NCBI RefSeq assembly: GCF_009905545.1 | Contig: NZ_JAAALB010000030.1 | Span: forward strand, 1 to 64,000 | Direction of reading: 5' to 3' | DNA length: 64,000 bases | Source of the DNA: Cellulophaga sp. BC115SP | GTDB taxonomy: Bacteria > Bacteroidota > Bacteroidia > Cytophagales > Spirosomataceae | Shown: piece by piece, positions 35,867 to 46,600 of the stretch | Layout of the letters: each line of letters starts with the position of its first letter | Position numbering within the stretch: position 1 is the first letter of the stretch | Translations under genes and position numbers: made by a program | Notes under the pieces: model-generated | The model's input: the letters and a program-made list of their open reading frames with translations, nothing else | The model's database searches: none | Told to the model about the DNA's origin: nothing

Positions 35867-37579
35867 TTACTCAAACCACTTCAATACTTCATCTTTGGTT
35901 GGAATAGCAATTGTTAATTTCATCTTTTTGCGCATACCACCCAAATCATTGAATACTTTGTTTGGATTCGCTTCTTTCAAAGCAGCAACCGTCATGAAGC
36001 CCATTTTTTGCAATACTGGAATCCAATCCGTTGGAACACCAATGGCTTCGTATTCAGCTTCAGTAGATACTTCTGCTTTCTTCTCTGGACGCATCTGAGG
36101 GAAGAATAATACTTCCTGAATCGTAGTTTGATTAGTCATTAACATCGTCAAACGGTCGATACCGATACCAATACCTGCTGTTGGAGGCATACCATATTCC
36201 AAAGAACGCAAGAAATCCTCATCCATCACCATGGCTTCTTCATCACCACGTTCAGCCAAACGCAATTGCTCTTCAAAACGCTCACGTTGGTCAATAGGAT
36301 CATTTAATTCAGAATAAGCATTAGCAACTTCTTTACCGTTTACGAACAACTCAAAGCGTTCTACTAAGCCTGGTTTGCTACGGTGTTTTTTCGTCAATGG
36401 CGACATTTCTACAGGATAGTCGATGATAAAGGTTGGCTGAATCAAGTTTGCTTCTACCTTTTCTCCAAAAACTTCATCAATTAGTTTACCTGTACCCATC
36501 GTTGCATCCACTTCGATTCCCCACTCTTGGCAGTGCTGACGCAAAGTAGCTTCGTCCATGCCTTCCACATTTACTCCTGTGTATTTTTCAATAGCACCAG
36601 CAATTGTCAAACGCTCGAAAGGACCTGCAAACTCGATTAAGTTCTCCCCTACTTGTACTTTAGAATCTCCGTTGGTAGCAATGGCTACTTTTTCGAAAAT
36701 TTCTTCCGTAATATTCATCATCCAGTTGTAATCTTTGTACGCTACATAAAACTCCAAAGAAGTAAATTCTGGATTGTGAGTACGATCCATACCCTCGTTA
36801 CGGAACATTTTTCCAAACTCATAAACTCCATCAAAACCACCTACAATAAGGCGTTTTAAGTACAACTCATTAGCAATACGCATATACAAAGGCATATCTA
36901 ATGTATTGTGGTGAGTTTTGAAAGGACGTGCTGATGCTCCACCATGGATAGGTTGTAAAATTGGAGTTTCAACTTCTAACCATCCTTTTGAATCAAACAA
37001 CGAACGCATTGTCGTAACAATACGAGAGCGTTTCAAGAAAATATCCTTGATATGCGGATTAACAATCAAATCCACATAACGCTGACGGTAACGAATTTCA
37101 GGATCTGTTAATCCATCATAAACGTTTCCTTCGTCATCACGTTTTACGATTGGTAGAGGACGAAGAGATTTATTTAAAATTTTGAACTCGGTTACGTGAA
37201 TAGAGATTTCACCAGTTTGTGTAGTGAATACGTAACCATTTATTCCAATGATGTCACCAATATCCAATAACTTCTTGAATACAGTGTTATAAAGAGTTTT
37301 ATCTTCAGTAGGGCACAAATCATCACGTCTAAAGTATAACTGAACACGGCCAGTACTATCTTGCAATTCAGCAAAAGAAGCACTACCCATAATTCTGAAG
37401 CTCATCAGACGACCAGCGATTGAGACCTGTTTATAATCTAGTTTATTATTCTCGTAATTCTTGTGAATATCAGCGGCCGTTACGTTCACTTCAAACATCT
37501 CGGCAGGATATGGGTCGATTCCCAATCTCATCAACTCTTCGCGCTTCTGGCGACGGAGGATTTCTTGTTCTGATAGCAT
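35867..37579 (-). CDS. lysS: Lysyl-tRNA synthetase, class II
   Basis: The 570-residue enzyme charges tRNA-Lys. An OB-fold anticodon-binding domain (about 50-160) precedes the class II core. Motif 2 is FRNEGMDRTHNPEFTSLEFY and motif 3 is GIGIGIDRLTMLMTN. After the core it carries about 70 extra residues with a helical PTDWIPVLQKMGFMTVAALK segment, a C-terminal extension seen in Bacteroidetes LysS that resembles a helix-hairpin-helix. It is a single gene with its own promoter (37665-37695). Confidence 0.97.
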   Translation of the reverse strand: MLSEQEILRRQKREELMRLGIDPYPAEMFEVNVTAADIHKNYENNKLDYKQVSIAGRLMSFRIMGSASFAELQDSTGRVQLYFRRDDLCPTEDKTLYNTVFKKLLDIGDIIGINGYVFTTQTGEISIHVTEFKILNKSLRPLPIVKRDDEGNVYDGLTDPEIRYRQRYVDLIVNPHIKDIFLKRSRIVTTMRSLFDSKGWLEVETPILQPIHGGASARPFKTHHNTLDMPLYMRIANELYLKRLIVGGFDGVYEFGKMFRNEGMDRTHNPEFTSLEFYVAYKDYNWMMNITEEIFEKVAIATNGDSKVQVGENLIEFAGPFERLTIAGAIEKYTGVNVEGMDEATLRQHCQEWGIEVDATMGTGKLIDEVFGEKVEANLIQPTFIIDYPVEMSPLTKKHRSKPGLVERFELFVNGKEVANAYSELNDPIDQRERFEEQLRLAERGDEEAMVMDEDFLRSLEYGMPPTAGIGIGIDRLTMLMTNQTTIQEVLFFPQMRPEKKAEVSTEAEYEAIGVPTDWIPVLQKMGFMTVAALKEANPNKVFNDLGGMRKKMKLTIAIPTKDEVLKWFE

Positions 37580-37664
37580 TGTACTTGATTGATAATTTTG
37601 CCCAAGATTAGTTTCGGGGCAATAGTTGCATGAATAGTAATCTACTACGATTTCGTAAAGAGTG

Positions 37665-37695
37665 CAAAATTAGTCAGAATTACTGGGTCTTCAAA
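37665..37695 (-). promoter_or_regulatory. Candidate promoter of lysS
   Basis: On the minus strand, TTTG (37695-37692), 19 nt, then TAATTTTG (37672-37665) fits the Bacteroidetes form closely and lies about 80 nt before the lysS start. Confidence 0.5.
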
Positions 37696-37805
37696 CCTAG
37701 AATTGCCTAATAAAGGGTATCTTTCACGAATTTTCGTTTTTTTTTCGTAATCATGCGTCAAAAATCTGTATTTTGCACAAATTGTCATTAAACTCATCGG
37801 GTATT

Positions 37806-39521
37806 ATGAAGCATTTTAGCAAGCTTACGCATCTTGCTCTTGTGATTTTATTGCTTACTAGTTGCGGAGTATTTGAGTCAGAAGATCAAAAATTTGAAAA
37901 AGTATCTAGTGAATTTATAGAAAATTACTTGATGGGGCACCCTACAGTGGCTGTCGCTCAAGGATACCATCAATTTGATGGGAAGTTGCCTGATTTTAGC
38001 AAAGAAGGAATTGACAAGGAAGCCACTCATTTGAATGAGTTCTTAGCAAAATTTGAAAGTCTTGACACGACTAAACTTTCTCAAAATAATTTGATAGACT
38101 ACTATCTTCTTGTAAGTCAAGTCAAAAACTCTCTTCACAAATACAATGTGCTTCATATTGCAGAAAGACCATTGACCTACCTAGGCGTTATTGACCTAAC
38201 ACCATACGTCAAAAGAAATTACGCAAGTATTGACCAACGAGCCAAAGCGGTGATTCATTTTGAAAAACAGCTCCCTAACTTTTTGGTTACAGCCAAACAA
38301 AATATGAGCTCTATCAATTACAAAGAAGAGGTAGAGCTTTCGATTGATGCTTTTAGAAGTACCGCAGAATATGTAGAAAAAGATATTCCAAAGGCTTTTG
38401 AAAAGGTATATCAAAAAAATCTAAAAGACTCTTTAGCATATTCTACTAAAATAGCCAGTAGGGCATTGAGAGGTTTTGCAGATTATCTGCAAAAACATAC
38501 GCTTCCTCGTGCGCATGGAAAATATGCTATCGGTAGAAGAAATTACATCAAAATGCTTCAGTATAATGAATTATTGGATACTACTCCTGAAGAAATTTTG
38601 AAAATAGGGTTAAAAAAACTGAAAGAAGAACAACAGGAGTTTGCCGAAGCAGCCAAAGTTATTGACTCGACTAAAACGCCTCAAGAGGTGTTTAAAATGA
38701 TTCAAAAAGAGCATCCCAAAGCTGATTCCTTGGTGTCTTTTACAAAAAATAAATGTGAGGAAATAAGACAGTTTTTGATTGATCATCGCATTATTACTAT
38801 TCCATCAGAAGTAAGAGCCAAAGTGGTTAAAACACCTGCGTTTATGGTGGGTGCAACTGCGGCAATGGATACACCAGGACCTTTCGAAAAAGCCGAAGCT
38901 TCTGAGGCCTATTACTATGTAACTCCACCTTCAGACAAATGGACCACTGCTCAAAAAGAAGAATGGTTAACCTTATTTAACAAATATTCAACTGAGGTAA
39001 TCTCTATCCACGAGGCATACCCTGGGCATTATGTGCAGTTTTTACACTTAAATGCCTCCTCAGTTAGCCGTGCCAGAAAGTTATTTGGAAGCTACGCTTT
39101 TGTAGAAGGATGGGCACACTATACTGAGCAAATGATGCTTGAAGAAGGTTATGGAAAATCGGAAGACCCCAAGGTGATGGCTAAATACAAAATGGCTCAA
39201 CTGTCCGAATCTCTGTTGAGATTGTGCCGTTTGGTGGTATCTATCAAAGAGCATACCGCTGGCTGGTCGGTTAAAGAGGGTACTAAATTCTTTATGGCTA
39301 ACTGCTATTATGAAGAAAAACCAGCCTACGAAGAAGCACTTCGTGGGACGTTTGACCCGGGGTATTTATCTTATTCATTGGGCAAACTTCAATTGCTAGC
39401 TTTAAGGGAAGACGTTAAAAAACGTCAGGGAAAATACTTTTCACTTCGTAAATTTCATGACCAAGCAACCGATAATGGTATGCTTCCTGTACAGCTTTTG
39501 AGAAAAACTCTTTTAAATTAA
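37806..39521 (+). CDS. DUF885 family lipoprotein (putative peptidase)
   Basis: The 571-residue protein has a lipoprotein signal (LVILLLTSCGVFES), so it is anchored in the envelope. The DUF885 marks HEAYPGHYVQ and, further on, FVEGWAHYTEQMMLEEG resemble the zinc-binding pattern of gluzincin peptidases, so metal-dependent peptidase activity is likely but unproven. The start at 37806 is an ATG at the head of the signal; a TTG 11 codons upstream is in frame but unneeded. It is divergent from lysS. Confidence 0.88.
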   Translation: MKHFSKLTHLALVILLLTSCGVFESEDQKFEKVSSEFIENYLMGHPTVAVAQGYHQFDGKLPDFSKEGIDKEATHLNEFLAKFESLDTTKLSQNNLIDYYLLVSQVKNSLHKYNVLHIAERPLTYLGVIDLTPYVKRNYASIDQRAKAVIHFEKQLPNFLVTAKQNMSSINYKEEVELSIDAFRSTAEYVEKDIPKAFEKVYQKNLKDSLAYSTKIASRALRGFADYLQKHTLPRAHGKYAIGRRNYIKMLQYNELLDTTPEEILKIGLKKLKEEQQEFAEAAKVIDSTKTPQEVFKMIQKEHPKADSLVSFTKNKCEEIRQFLIDHRIITIPSEVRAKVVKTPAFMVGATAAMDTPGPFEKAEASEAYYYVTPPSDKWTTAQKEEWLTLFNKYSTEVISIHEAYPGHYVQFLHLNASSVSRARKLFGSYAFVEGWAHYTEQMMLEEGYGKSEDPKVMAKYKMAQLSESLLRLCRLVVSIKEHTAGWSVKEGTKFFMANCYYEEKPAYEEALRGTFDPGYLSYSLGKLQLLALREDVKKRQGKYFSLRKFHDQATDNGMLPVQLLRKTLLN

Positions 39522-39570
39522 AAACACATTATTCTATTAGGTTATAATGCAAAATAAAATTTCATTGATA

Positions 39571-39655
39571 CGCTTTAAGCAGTAAGCCGTAGGCATTAGG
39601 TAAAAATCCTAGAGCTTAAAGCGGGTAAAACTATTTTAATTTTGCCCACTAACTT
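39571..39655. repeat. Imperfect palindromic repeat (CTTTAAGC / ACTAACTT family), copy 2
   Basis: It begins CGCTTTAAGCAGTAAGCC and has the opposing half GAGCTTAAAGCGGGTAAAA, then TTTTGCCCACTAACTT. It lies just after the DUF885 gene. The remaining DNA up to 39837 shows no gene. Confidence 0.7.
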
Positions 39656-39837
39656 AGTTCGTTTTATCTTGTGTAATTTTTTGTTATTTTTATTTTACCA
39701 ATAATAGTTCTAGAAGCTCTTCTTCAAACTATAAATGTCTACTAACTGGCATTCAACTAATTATATCTTGGCTACAAAATTATTTTGAGCTTAATTATTA
39801 TTAGTGTCCCATTTCATTGATAAAACTTCAATGTATT

Positions 39838-42543
39838 ATGAGTTACCAGTTATCCATTTTGATAGTAGAGGAATATGAAAATGAATTCTCTCTATTGGTT
39901 TCATTTCTACAACAAGCAGGCATTCCTACTCATTCTATTCTTCATGCTCACACAGTTGAAGAGGCAAAGCTTCATTTACTTGGCAATAGGCCTATCGATT
40001 TAGTTTTCTTGGATTTGTCACTACAAAGTCTGTACTCTTTTGATATTCATTTTGAGTTAATGGATTTAAAAGAGCATCGCGTTCACATAATTCCTATTTG
40101 TGAATTTACGTCTCCTCAAACTACCCTTTTAGCGCTAATCAATGGAGCCAAGGATTATCTTATCAAAGGAGAATATGGTCAAAAAAGCGTTAAAAGGGTG
40201 ATTGACAATTGTCTCAAATGGTTGAATGAACCAGGAGGATATTTTGATTTAAAAGATTTTGTTAGCGATGACTTGGAATATGGTGCAGTATGGGATATTG
40301 ACTTAATTCACTCAACAGCCAAACGCTCTGGAAAAAAATTCTATCATTCACTGGGATACCAAGAGTCTGAATATGCAACAGATTATTATTTCTGGCAAAG
40401 AAATATACATCCTGAAGATTATTATCGAGTAGAAGATGCCATCGAACAGTCCTTAAAGAGTTCTCCAAAACGTTATTGGGAAGTAGAATATCGATTCAGA
40501 CGTGCTGACGCTTCTTACTTGTGGGTCAACGAACGCGGTTACATTCTATATGATTCATTGGGAAAACCAATACGAACACTAGGGATTATTGTGGATATCA
40601 CACAAAAGAAGAAACAGAAAGGTTTCATTAAAAGTAATCAAGTGCAACAGGAAGCTTTTTTTTACAGCAATCCTTATCCAATGCTGATTTATAAAGCAGA
40701 AAGTTTTCAAATATTAGAGGTAAATAACGCTGCTGTTCAAAAATATGGCTTTGGTTATGAAGAATTAATTGGAATGACCACCTTAGATATTCGTCCAAAA
40801 GCAGATAAAGAGTGGTACAGAAAGCTCAAGCGTGAAATCATTACGAACAACCCTTTTAGGCATTGGCAAGTAAGGCATCAGAAGAAAAACGGGGAAATTA
40901 TGCATGTAGAAATACTTGCCAATGATACCATTTATCAAGATACGCCTGCGGTACAAGTTATGGTAATCGATATCACACAGCAAGTAGTAGCACGTAGCGA
41001 ACGTGATTTTGTAGCCCAAGTTATTGAGCTATTTAATCAAAAAAACTCCATGATTGATGGGCTAAGTGAATGTTTAAAAAGTATCCGCAACTACATTAGT
41101 TGGGAATATAGTGAAATATGGCTGAGTGATACTCTTATTAACTCGACCAAACTAATTGCCAGCAATAGCTTCAATGCTGAATCCTTTCAATTACCTATTG
41201 CAACATGGTATTTTGATGAAAGCTTTTTTAAGCAAAAGCTAAAACATCATAACATTATTTGGATTGAAGACCTTCATCATTTGCAGACTAGTCCGAAACG
41301 AATCACTACACTTGAGGGTAGTCTTCAATCGGCTTTTTTGGTTTCATTACCTTACAAAAGAAATACTACGATTTGGATGATTTTTTATTCTCTAAAAAAA
41401 ATCAAAAAAGACGCAAGTCTGATCCAATTGTTTGAAGGAATTAGTCGTCATTTAAGCAATGAAATCAGACGTCGTAATTCGGAAGAACAACTCAAATATA
41501 TCTTTAACTTCAACCGAGATTTATTTGGGATAGTTAACACCTCAGGCGAATTTGTACAAGTAAATGAAGGCTTCAAGGATTCTTTGGCTTATGAAGAAAG
41601 TATGCTCCTTGAAAAGTCCTTTTATGACTACGTTCACGTTCAGGATCGAGACCTTACAAGAAATATCATGGATGATTTGGAAGAAAGAGATATTACATCT
41701 CCTTTCGAAATTCGGTGCCTAACCAGTAATCATGATATTAGATGGATATCGTGGTCGGCAACCAAATTACCGGGGGAAGACCTCATTTTCTTACTTGGAA
41801 GAGATATTACGAATATCAAAAAGCATCAGGTTGAGCGTGAGGCTCTTATCGAGCAACTCACCGCAAGTAATGAAGACCTAAAACAATTTTCTTACATCGT
41901 CTCGCATAATTTACGGGCGCCCTTATCAAATCTCATGGCGGTAGTCAATTTTCTGACGCCTGAAATGATTACGCATCCGACATTAGATTTCCTAATTGAT
42001 AAATTTAAAAAATCGACCCAGATTCTTAATTCTACAGTGAATGACCTTTTGGATATTTTAGTCATCAAAAACAAGGTGACTATCGCACAAACTATGATTG
42101 ATTTGGAGGAAAAACTTCAGCACTCTCTCGAAACCCTGCTGTATATTGATTCTACAGATGAGTATAATATTAGAAAGGATTTCACAGAAGGAAAATGGGT
42201 TTACTTTAACCAATATTACATAGAGTCTATTTTTCAAAATCTCATTAGTAATGCCATCAAATATAAGTCCCTAGAAAGACCTCTTGAGTTAAATATATTT
42301 ACCAAAATGACTTCGACTCATTTGAAGCTATACATAAAAGATAACGGGCTAGGCATAAATTTGAAATTACACAAACATAAAATTTTTGGTCTATATCAGC
42401 GATTTCATGAAAACTCTGAAAGTAAAGGAATTGGGCTTTATATTGTGAACTCACAGGTAAGAGCGCTCGGTGGCACCATTGAAGTTCAAAGTGAAGAAGG
42501 TGTAGGTACTACTTTTATCATTTCTTTTAAAATTCGGAACTAA
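39838..42543 (+). CDS. Multi-PAS sensor histidine kinase with an N-terminal receiver-like domain
   Basis: The 901-residue, apparently soluble protein has these parts in order. A receiver-like domain spans about 5-125, with phospho-acceptor candidate D59 in VFLDLSL and LIKG lysine. PAS domains lie at about 140-260 and 275-385. A GAF-like region spans about 390-540, and a third PAS about 550-660. A dimerisation domain has FSYIVSHNLRAPLSN (His690), and the ATPase has QNLISNAIKY, DNGLGIN and GIGLYIV. Lacking membrane helices, it should sense a cytoplasmic signal and take input from another kinase through the receiver. No response regulator adjoins, so it is an orphan. The start at 39838 (MSYQLSILIVEEY) is preferred over an upstream TTG. 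Confidence 0.9.
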   Translation: MSYQLSILIVEEYENEFSLLVSFLQQAGIPTHSILHAHTVEEAKLHLLGNRPIDLVFLDLSLQSLYSFDIHFELMDLKEHRVHIIPICEFTSPQTTLLALINGAKDYLIKGEYGQKSVKRVIDNCLKWLNEPGGYFDLKDFVSDDLEYGAVWDIDLIHSTAKRSGKKFYHSLGYQESEYATDYYFWQRNIHPEDYYRVEDAIEQSLKSSPKRYWEVEYRFRRADASYLWVNERGYILYDSLGKPIRTLGIIVDITQKKKQKGFIKSNQVQQEAFFYSNPYPMLIYKAESFQILEVNNAAVQKYGFGYEELIGMTTLDIRPKADKEWYRKLKREIITNNPFRHWQVRHQKKNGEIMHVEILANDTIYQDTPAVQVMVIDITQQVVARSERDFVAQVIELFNQKNSMIDGLSECLKSIRNYISWEYSEIWLSDTLINSTKLIASNSFNAESFQLPIATWYFDESFFKQKLKHHNIIWIEDLHHLQTSPKRITTLEGSLQSAFLVSLPYKRNTTIWMIFYSLKKIKKDASLIQLFEGISRHLSNEIRRRNSEEQLKYIFNFNRDLFGIVNTSGEFVQVNEGFKDSLAYEESMLLEKSFYDYVHVQDRDLTRNIMDDLEERDITSPFEIRCLTSNHDIRWISWSATKLPGEDLIFLLGRDITNIKKHQVEREALIEQLTASNEDLKQFSYIVSHNLRAPLSNLMAVVNFLTPEMITHPTLDFLIDKFKKSTQILNSTVNDLLDILVIKNKVTIAQTMIDLEEKLQHSLETLLYIDSTDEYNIRKDFTEGKWVYFNQYYIESIFQNLISNAIKYKSLERPLELNIFTKMTSTHLKLYIKDNGLGINLKLHKHKIFGLYQRFHENSESKGIGLYIVNSQVRALGGTIEVQSEEGVGTTFIISFKIRN

Positions 42544-42553
42544 AGCGTTATAA

Positions 42554-42655
42554 CGCTTTAAGCAATAAGCTATAGGCATTAGGCGAAAAAGCTTTCAATG
42601 ATTTCATGAGTTAACCTTTAGCATAAAGCCTATAGCTTAAAGCAGGTAAAATTAT
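42554..42655. repeat. Imperfect palindromic repeat (CTTTAAGC family), copy 3
   Basis: GCTTTAAGCAATAAGCTATAG at the left faces CTATAGCTTAAAGC at the right, so the two ends can pair. It fills the gap between the convergent kinase and pectinesterase genes. The ACTAACTT end seen in copies 1, 2 and 4 is missing. Confidence 0.7.
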
Positions 42656-43602
42656 TCATCAACCTTCCAACCTCCTAAAATATTTTCTTTGGTATATTTT
42701 TTGGCATCCTCCTCTGTGAGCTGATGTGACCATTTAACTCGCTTCGAAGTTTCAGCACCAATGCCTGTATTTTTGTATTCGGCATAATACGAAGTTGTTT
42801 CATTGGATACTTTGTCCCAATTGTTCCAACCTTCAGGTTTTACTTGTTTGTCGAGCACCGACTCCATGATTACCACTTTTGCATACGGTCGCCAGGGTCT
42901 ACCTAAGTAAAATGTATTTGCTTGTGCACTACCTGTAAAAGTACAATTCTTAAAAACGTAGCCGTATTCTTTGTTTTGAGGCGTGGAGGCTGCGGTGTAA
43001 TAACCATCATTTTTGGCGTAAATAGTACATTTTTCAAATAAAGCTGTAGACGAACCAAAGATAAAATCGACTGTTCCCTCGATATAGCAATTGTAGTAAT
43101 ATTGTCGACTTTCGTAACCATAAGTGTACAAAGTATCTTGAAAACCTAAAAATCTACAATTTCTGAACTGTACCTTATCGCCCTTTACCCAAACCGCAAC
43201 CGCTTGCCCAACAGGACCAGCGGTATTTTGGAAAGTAATATTCTGTGCCGAAAACTCATTACCAAACACATAAAACCCTGATGATCCTGTAGTTCCCTTT
43301 TCTTCTCCGAAGATGTTTTTCTTTTGGGCAAAATCATCATATTGGATAATCGTTTCGGTCAGGCTCTCTCCTATGATTTTCACCATTGCTTTGGATTCAG
43401 CAAGCACTAATTTTTCTTGATAAATCCCCTTTTTGATGTAAATCGTCGTAGGTTTTTTACGAAAATCAGGCACAGCATTAAATGCTTCTTGTACAGTTCG
43501 AAATTGCCCAGAACCATCTTGTGCCACCACAAAATCATACTTTTGAGCAGTTGACCAAAAGGTCATCAATAGTAATAAGCCTATTAAAATCTTTGTTTTC
43601 AT
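42652..43602 (-). CDS. Pectinesterase (carbohydrate esterase family 8)
   Basis: The 316-residue secreted enzyme removes methyl esters from pectin, yielding the free galacturonate chains that lyases attack. A signal peptide (LIGLLLLMTFWSTAQ) precedes a right-handed beta-helix. CE8 motifs are visible: GPVGQAVAV, the catalytic aspartates in GFQDTLY and DFIFGS, and the LGRPWRPY arginine. The start at 43602 gives a proper signal peptide; an ATG 17 codons earlier does not. It is 60 nt after the PL1-CE8 fusion gene and is the last gene of the pectin locus. Confidence 0.93.
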   Translation of the reverse strand: MKTKILIGLLLLMTFWSTAQKYDFVVAQDGSGQFRTVQEAFNAVPDFRKKPTTIYIKKGIYQEKLVLAESKAMVKIIGESLTETIIQYDDFAQKKNIFGEEKGTTGSSGFYVFGNEFSAQNITFQNTAGPVGQAVAVWVKGDKVQFRNCRFLGFQDTLYTYGYESRQYYYNCYIEGTVDFIFGSSTALFEKCTIYAKNDGYYTAASTPQNKEYGYVFKNCTFTGSAQANTFYLGRPWRPYAKVVIMESVLDKQVKPEGWNNWDKVSNETTSYYAEYKNTGIGAETSKRVKWSHQLTEEDAKKYTKENILGGWKVDE

Positions 43603-43662
43603 ATTTATTTCGTCTACCTCAGAAAATCTGAGCGCTATTTGAAGGTTTTGCACTAAAACTAA

Positions 43663-46600
43663 CTACTCCTTGACCAGCTTTTTTGTAGCTTTTTTTTCAC
43701 CAGTACTCCATTCGACCAGATACACGCCAGATGGTAAGCCTTGCAAACTTAGGGTTGTTGTGGTAGTATGTCCATTCAATGATTGAGATACTTTGCTATT
43801 GCCTTGCAAATCGATGAGGCGCAATTCAGCTTTTTCGGCAGGATGCGATACCTGTACTTCATTGACACTTGGATTAGGACTAAGCACTAAGGCATGATTG
43901 CCTATTTCATCAATACCCAAAGGTTTTGCGACAATACCCTTCAAATTTACCGTTATATCTTGTACTCCAGTAGCCTTATGCGTGATGGTTCCTGTATAAC
44001 TACCAGCGGTACTTGCCGTAAAACGAACATAAACTTTGGTTGAAACCATCCCATTCGTTGGCGTAATTTTCAAGGCAGAAGCTGCATTAAACCATGTCGT
44101 TTTGTCTAAGGATAATTCAAAAAAAGCAGAAGGAATTAATTGAATTTCACCTTGTAGATTTTCGGCTGTTACGGTATAGCTTTGAGGCTCATTGGTCATT
44201 CCAATCATATAATTAAAATCTTGGAGTGCCTGAGTCAGTGCCATAGCAGGTTTTAGAATAGCCTTACTAACTCCTAAAAGCTCTAAATCTTTGATTTTGG
44301 CATAACGACCCGCACTTGAACTACCAGTACTATAATAAAGACGAAACGTTAGAGAATCTCCTGCTACCAGATTAATACCTGTGGAACCATTGAGGGCAAA
44401 TTGATAGCGAGTAACTGTCGAACTTGGCTCGGCATTGGGTATAATTGGCGTAGTAAACTTGCCATTAGCTCCTGCAACAAGTGGGATACCTGCCAATAAA
44501 CCAGCAGTTGCTTCGGATGAGTCATTTTTGAATCCAGTTTTTGAAAATACCAAAGCAAACTTACCTGTTGCAGCGGCATATAGAGCTGTTTTCAGTTGTA
44601 AAGAATCTACTCTGAGTGTGTAATCAGTATTACATTTAATTACAATTTGCTCGTACGAACCTCTGTAAAGGTTATTGCCCCAGCCACCACCTGCGGTAGT
44701 CCATAAGCCTCCACCATCGGCAGATGGTGCAAAAGCTTGACCATGCAAAGCAGAGTAAGCAGGAATCACCGAGCCGTTCGAGAGATACAATCTTTTTAAG
44801 GAAGGTTTGCTAACTGTTATCCCTTTGGCACGAACAGTGGCACTATCAGCATCGGATATGCTCATAGACCATAATGCCAATCGTTGTGAAAAAGCCAATG
44901 CTTCTGTCTGGGTAATACCAGTCAATTGTAAGGTTTTAGCAATAGCTCCTGTACTCGCATGAGTAATAGTGCCTGTGTAGCTCCCTGCTGTTTTGGCATT
45001 GAGCCTAATTAATACTGAAGTTGTTGCTACAATTCCACTAGTTGGGCTGAGCGAAACGGTCGAGGTATTCCACGTTTTTCCTGCATCTAAAGAAACCTCA
45101 AAATTGGTAGGTACAGTTATGGTGAGCGCGGATGGTAAATTTTCACCTGCTACAGTATATACCTGTGCCACCGATGGTGCACCTAGTCCTTGTAAAAAAT
45201 CCGCAGGTGTTCCGTTGAGTGTGATTGTAGGCAAAGAAGTTACCGAAACAGTATCTGTATTAAACTCTTTAAATCCAGTTTTAGTAGCCTTAATGACGTA
45301 GTAATAGGTTTTTCCTGCCTCTGGAGCATTATCATTGGTGGTATAATTCCAAAGCGTATCAGTAGTGCTGGTAATGTCTTTGATTTTGACAAAATTGGTT
45401 TTCGTATCTACACTTCGATATACTGAGAATTGAATATCTTTCATGTTCCAAGCGGTATTCCACGTAAAAGTCGTTGGGGTAGATAAATTAGCTCCTTTGA
45501 TAACTTTAAAATTTAACATGACCAACTCCCCTTTCGTTGTTGGACAAACATTAGCTATTGTACAAGGATCCCAAGTGCCAAATATTTTCGAATTATCATA
45601 ATAAACCAAAGCTTGAGCATCTGTCAACTGTTTTGACCAAGAAACCCTTTTACTCACATCTGCCAAAGCACCATTAAATCCTTTGGGCTTATACTCGGCA
45701 TAGGTAATCAAACTCGTATTTGTTCCAGCATCCCAAACCGACCAACCCTCTGGTTTAACTATTTTATTTCCATAAATACTATTCAAAAAAACAACCTTAT
45801 TCCCTTTCTTAGCAGCATCGGCTGTACCTGCGTCATTTTGCCAAGGACGTCCCAATACATAGGAAGTAACCCCATTATTAGCAGGCAAAATAGTATTTCT
45901 AAACACATAACCATACGTTTGAGTAGTTGGCGTATTGGCTGCTGTGATATAGCTACCCGCTAATTTATCGACACGGTCTTTGGCATATACGATACAAGAA
46001 TCAAAAATGGCGGTGGCACTACCAAAAATAAAATCAACCACTCCATCGATGTAAGTATCTTTAAAATACTGACGCTTTCCGTCACCATTACTTAGTACTG
46101 TATCTTGACCTCCTAGGAAAATACATGATTTCACGACGGTTTTGTCTCCTTCTAACGAAATAGCCAAGGCCTGTGGAGAGTCGCCTGTTGTATTTTCTAC
46201 CGTTAAATTCCACAACCCACAGTTATCTGACTTAATCGTCAAAGTTCCAGAGGTACTTGTTCCATACGTTCCACCTGCGGGATTTGCTTTTCCTGAATAA
46301 TCATTCCAAGAGATAATAGTCTTGGCTGCACTTTCACCAATCAAATAAATAAATGGCTTGTTAGAAGGAATATTAACTTTCTCAAGATATTTTCCATTCT
46401 TAATAAAAATCCGAAAAGGTGCTGTACTATTGACAGGAGCGGCATCTATTGCGGCTTGGAGTGTTTTGTGAGAACCTGTTCCGTCCAGTGCTACCACTGC
46501 GTCGTATCCCATCAAGTCAACTGTTTTTGTTCCTCCCAGAATTTCTCCCGTTCCTGTATCTTTACTAATACCATTCAAGAAGTTTTCTAGTTGTGTATAG

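Noticed and set aside
43700-45300. DNA repeat inside the PL1-CE8 gene
   Set aside because: The similarity is at protein level (two beta-sandwich units with GSYTGTITH); the DNA has diverged, so it is a domain duplication rather than a genomic repeat.
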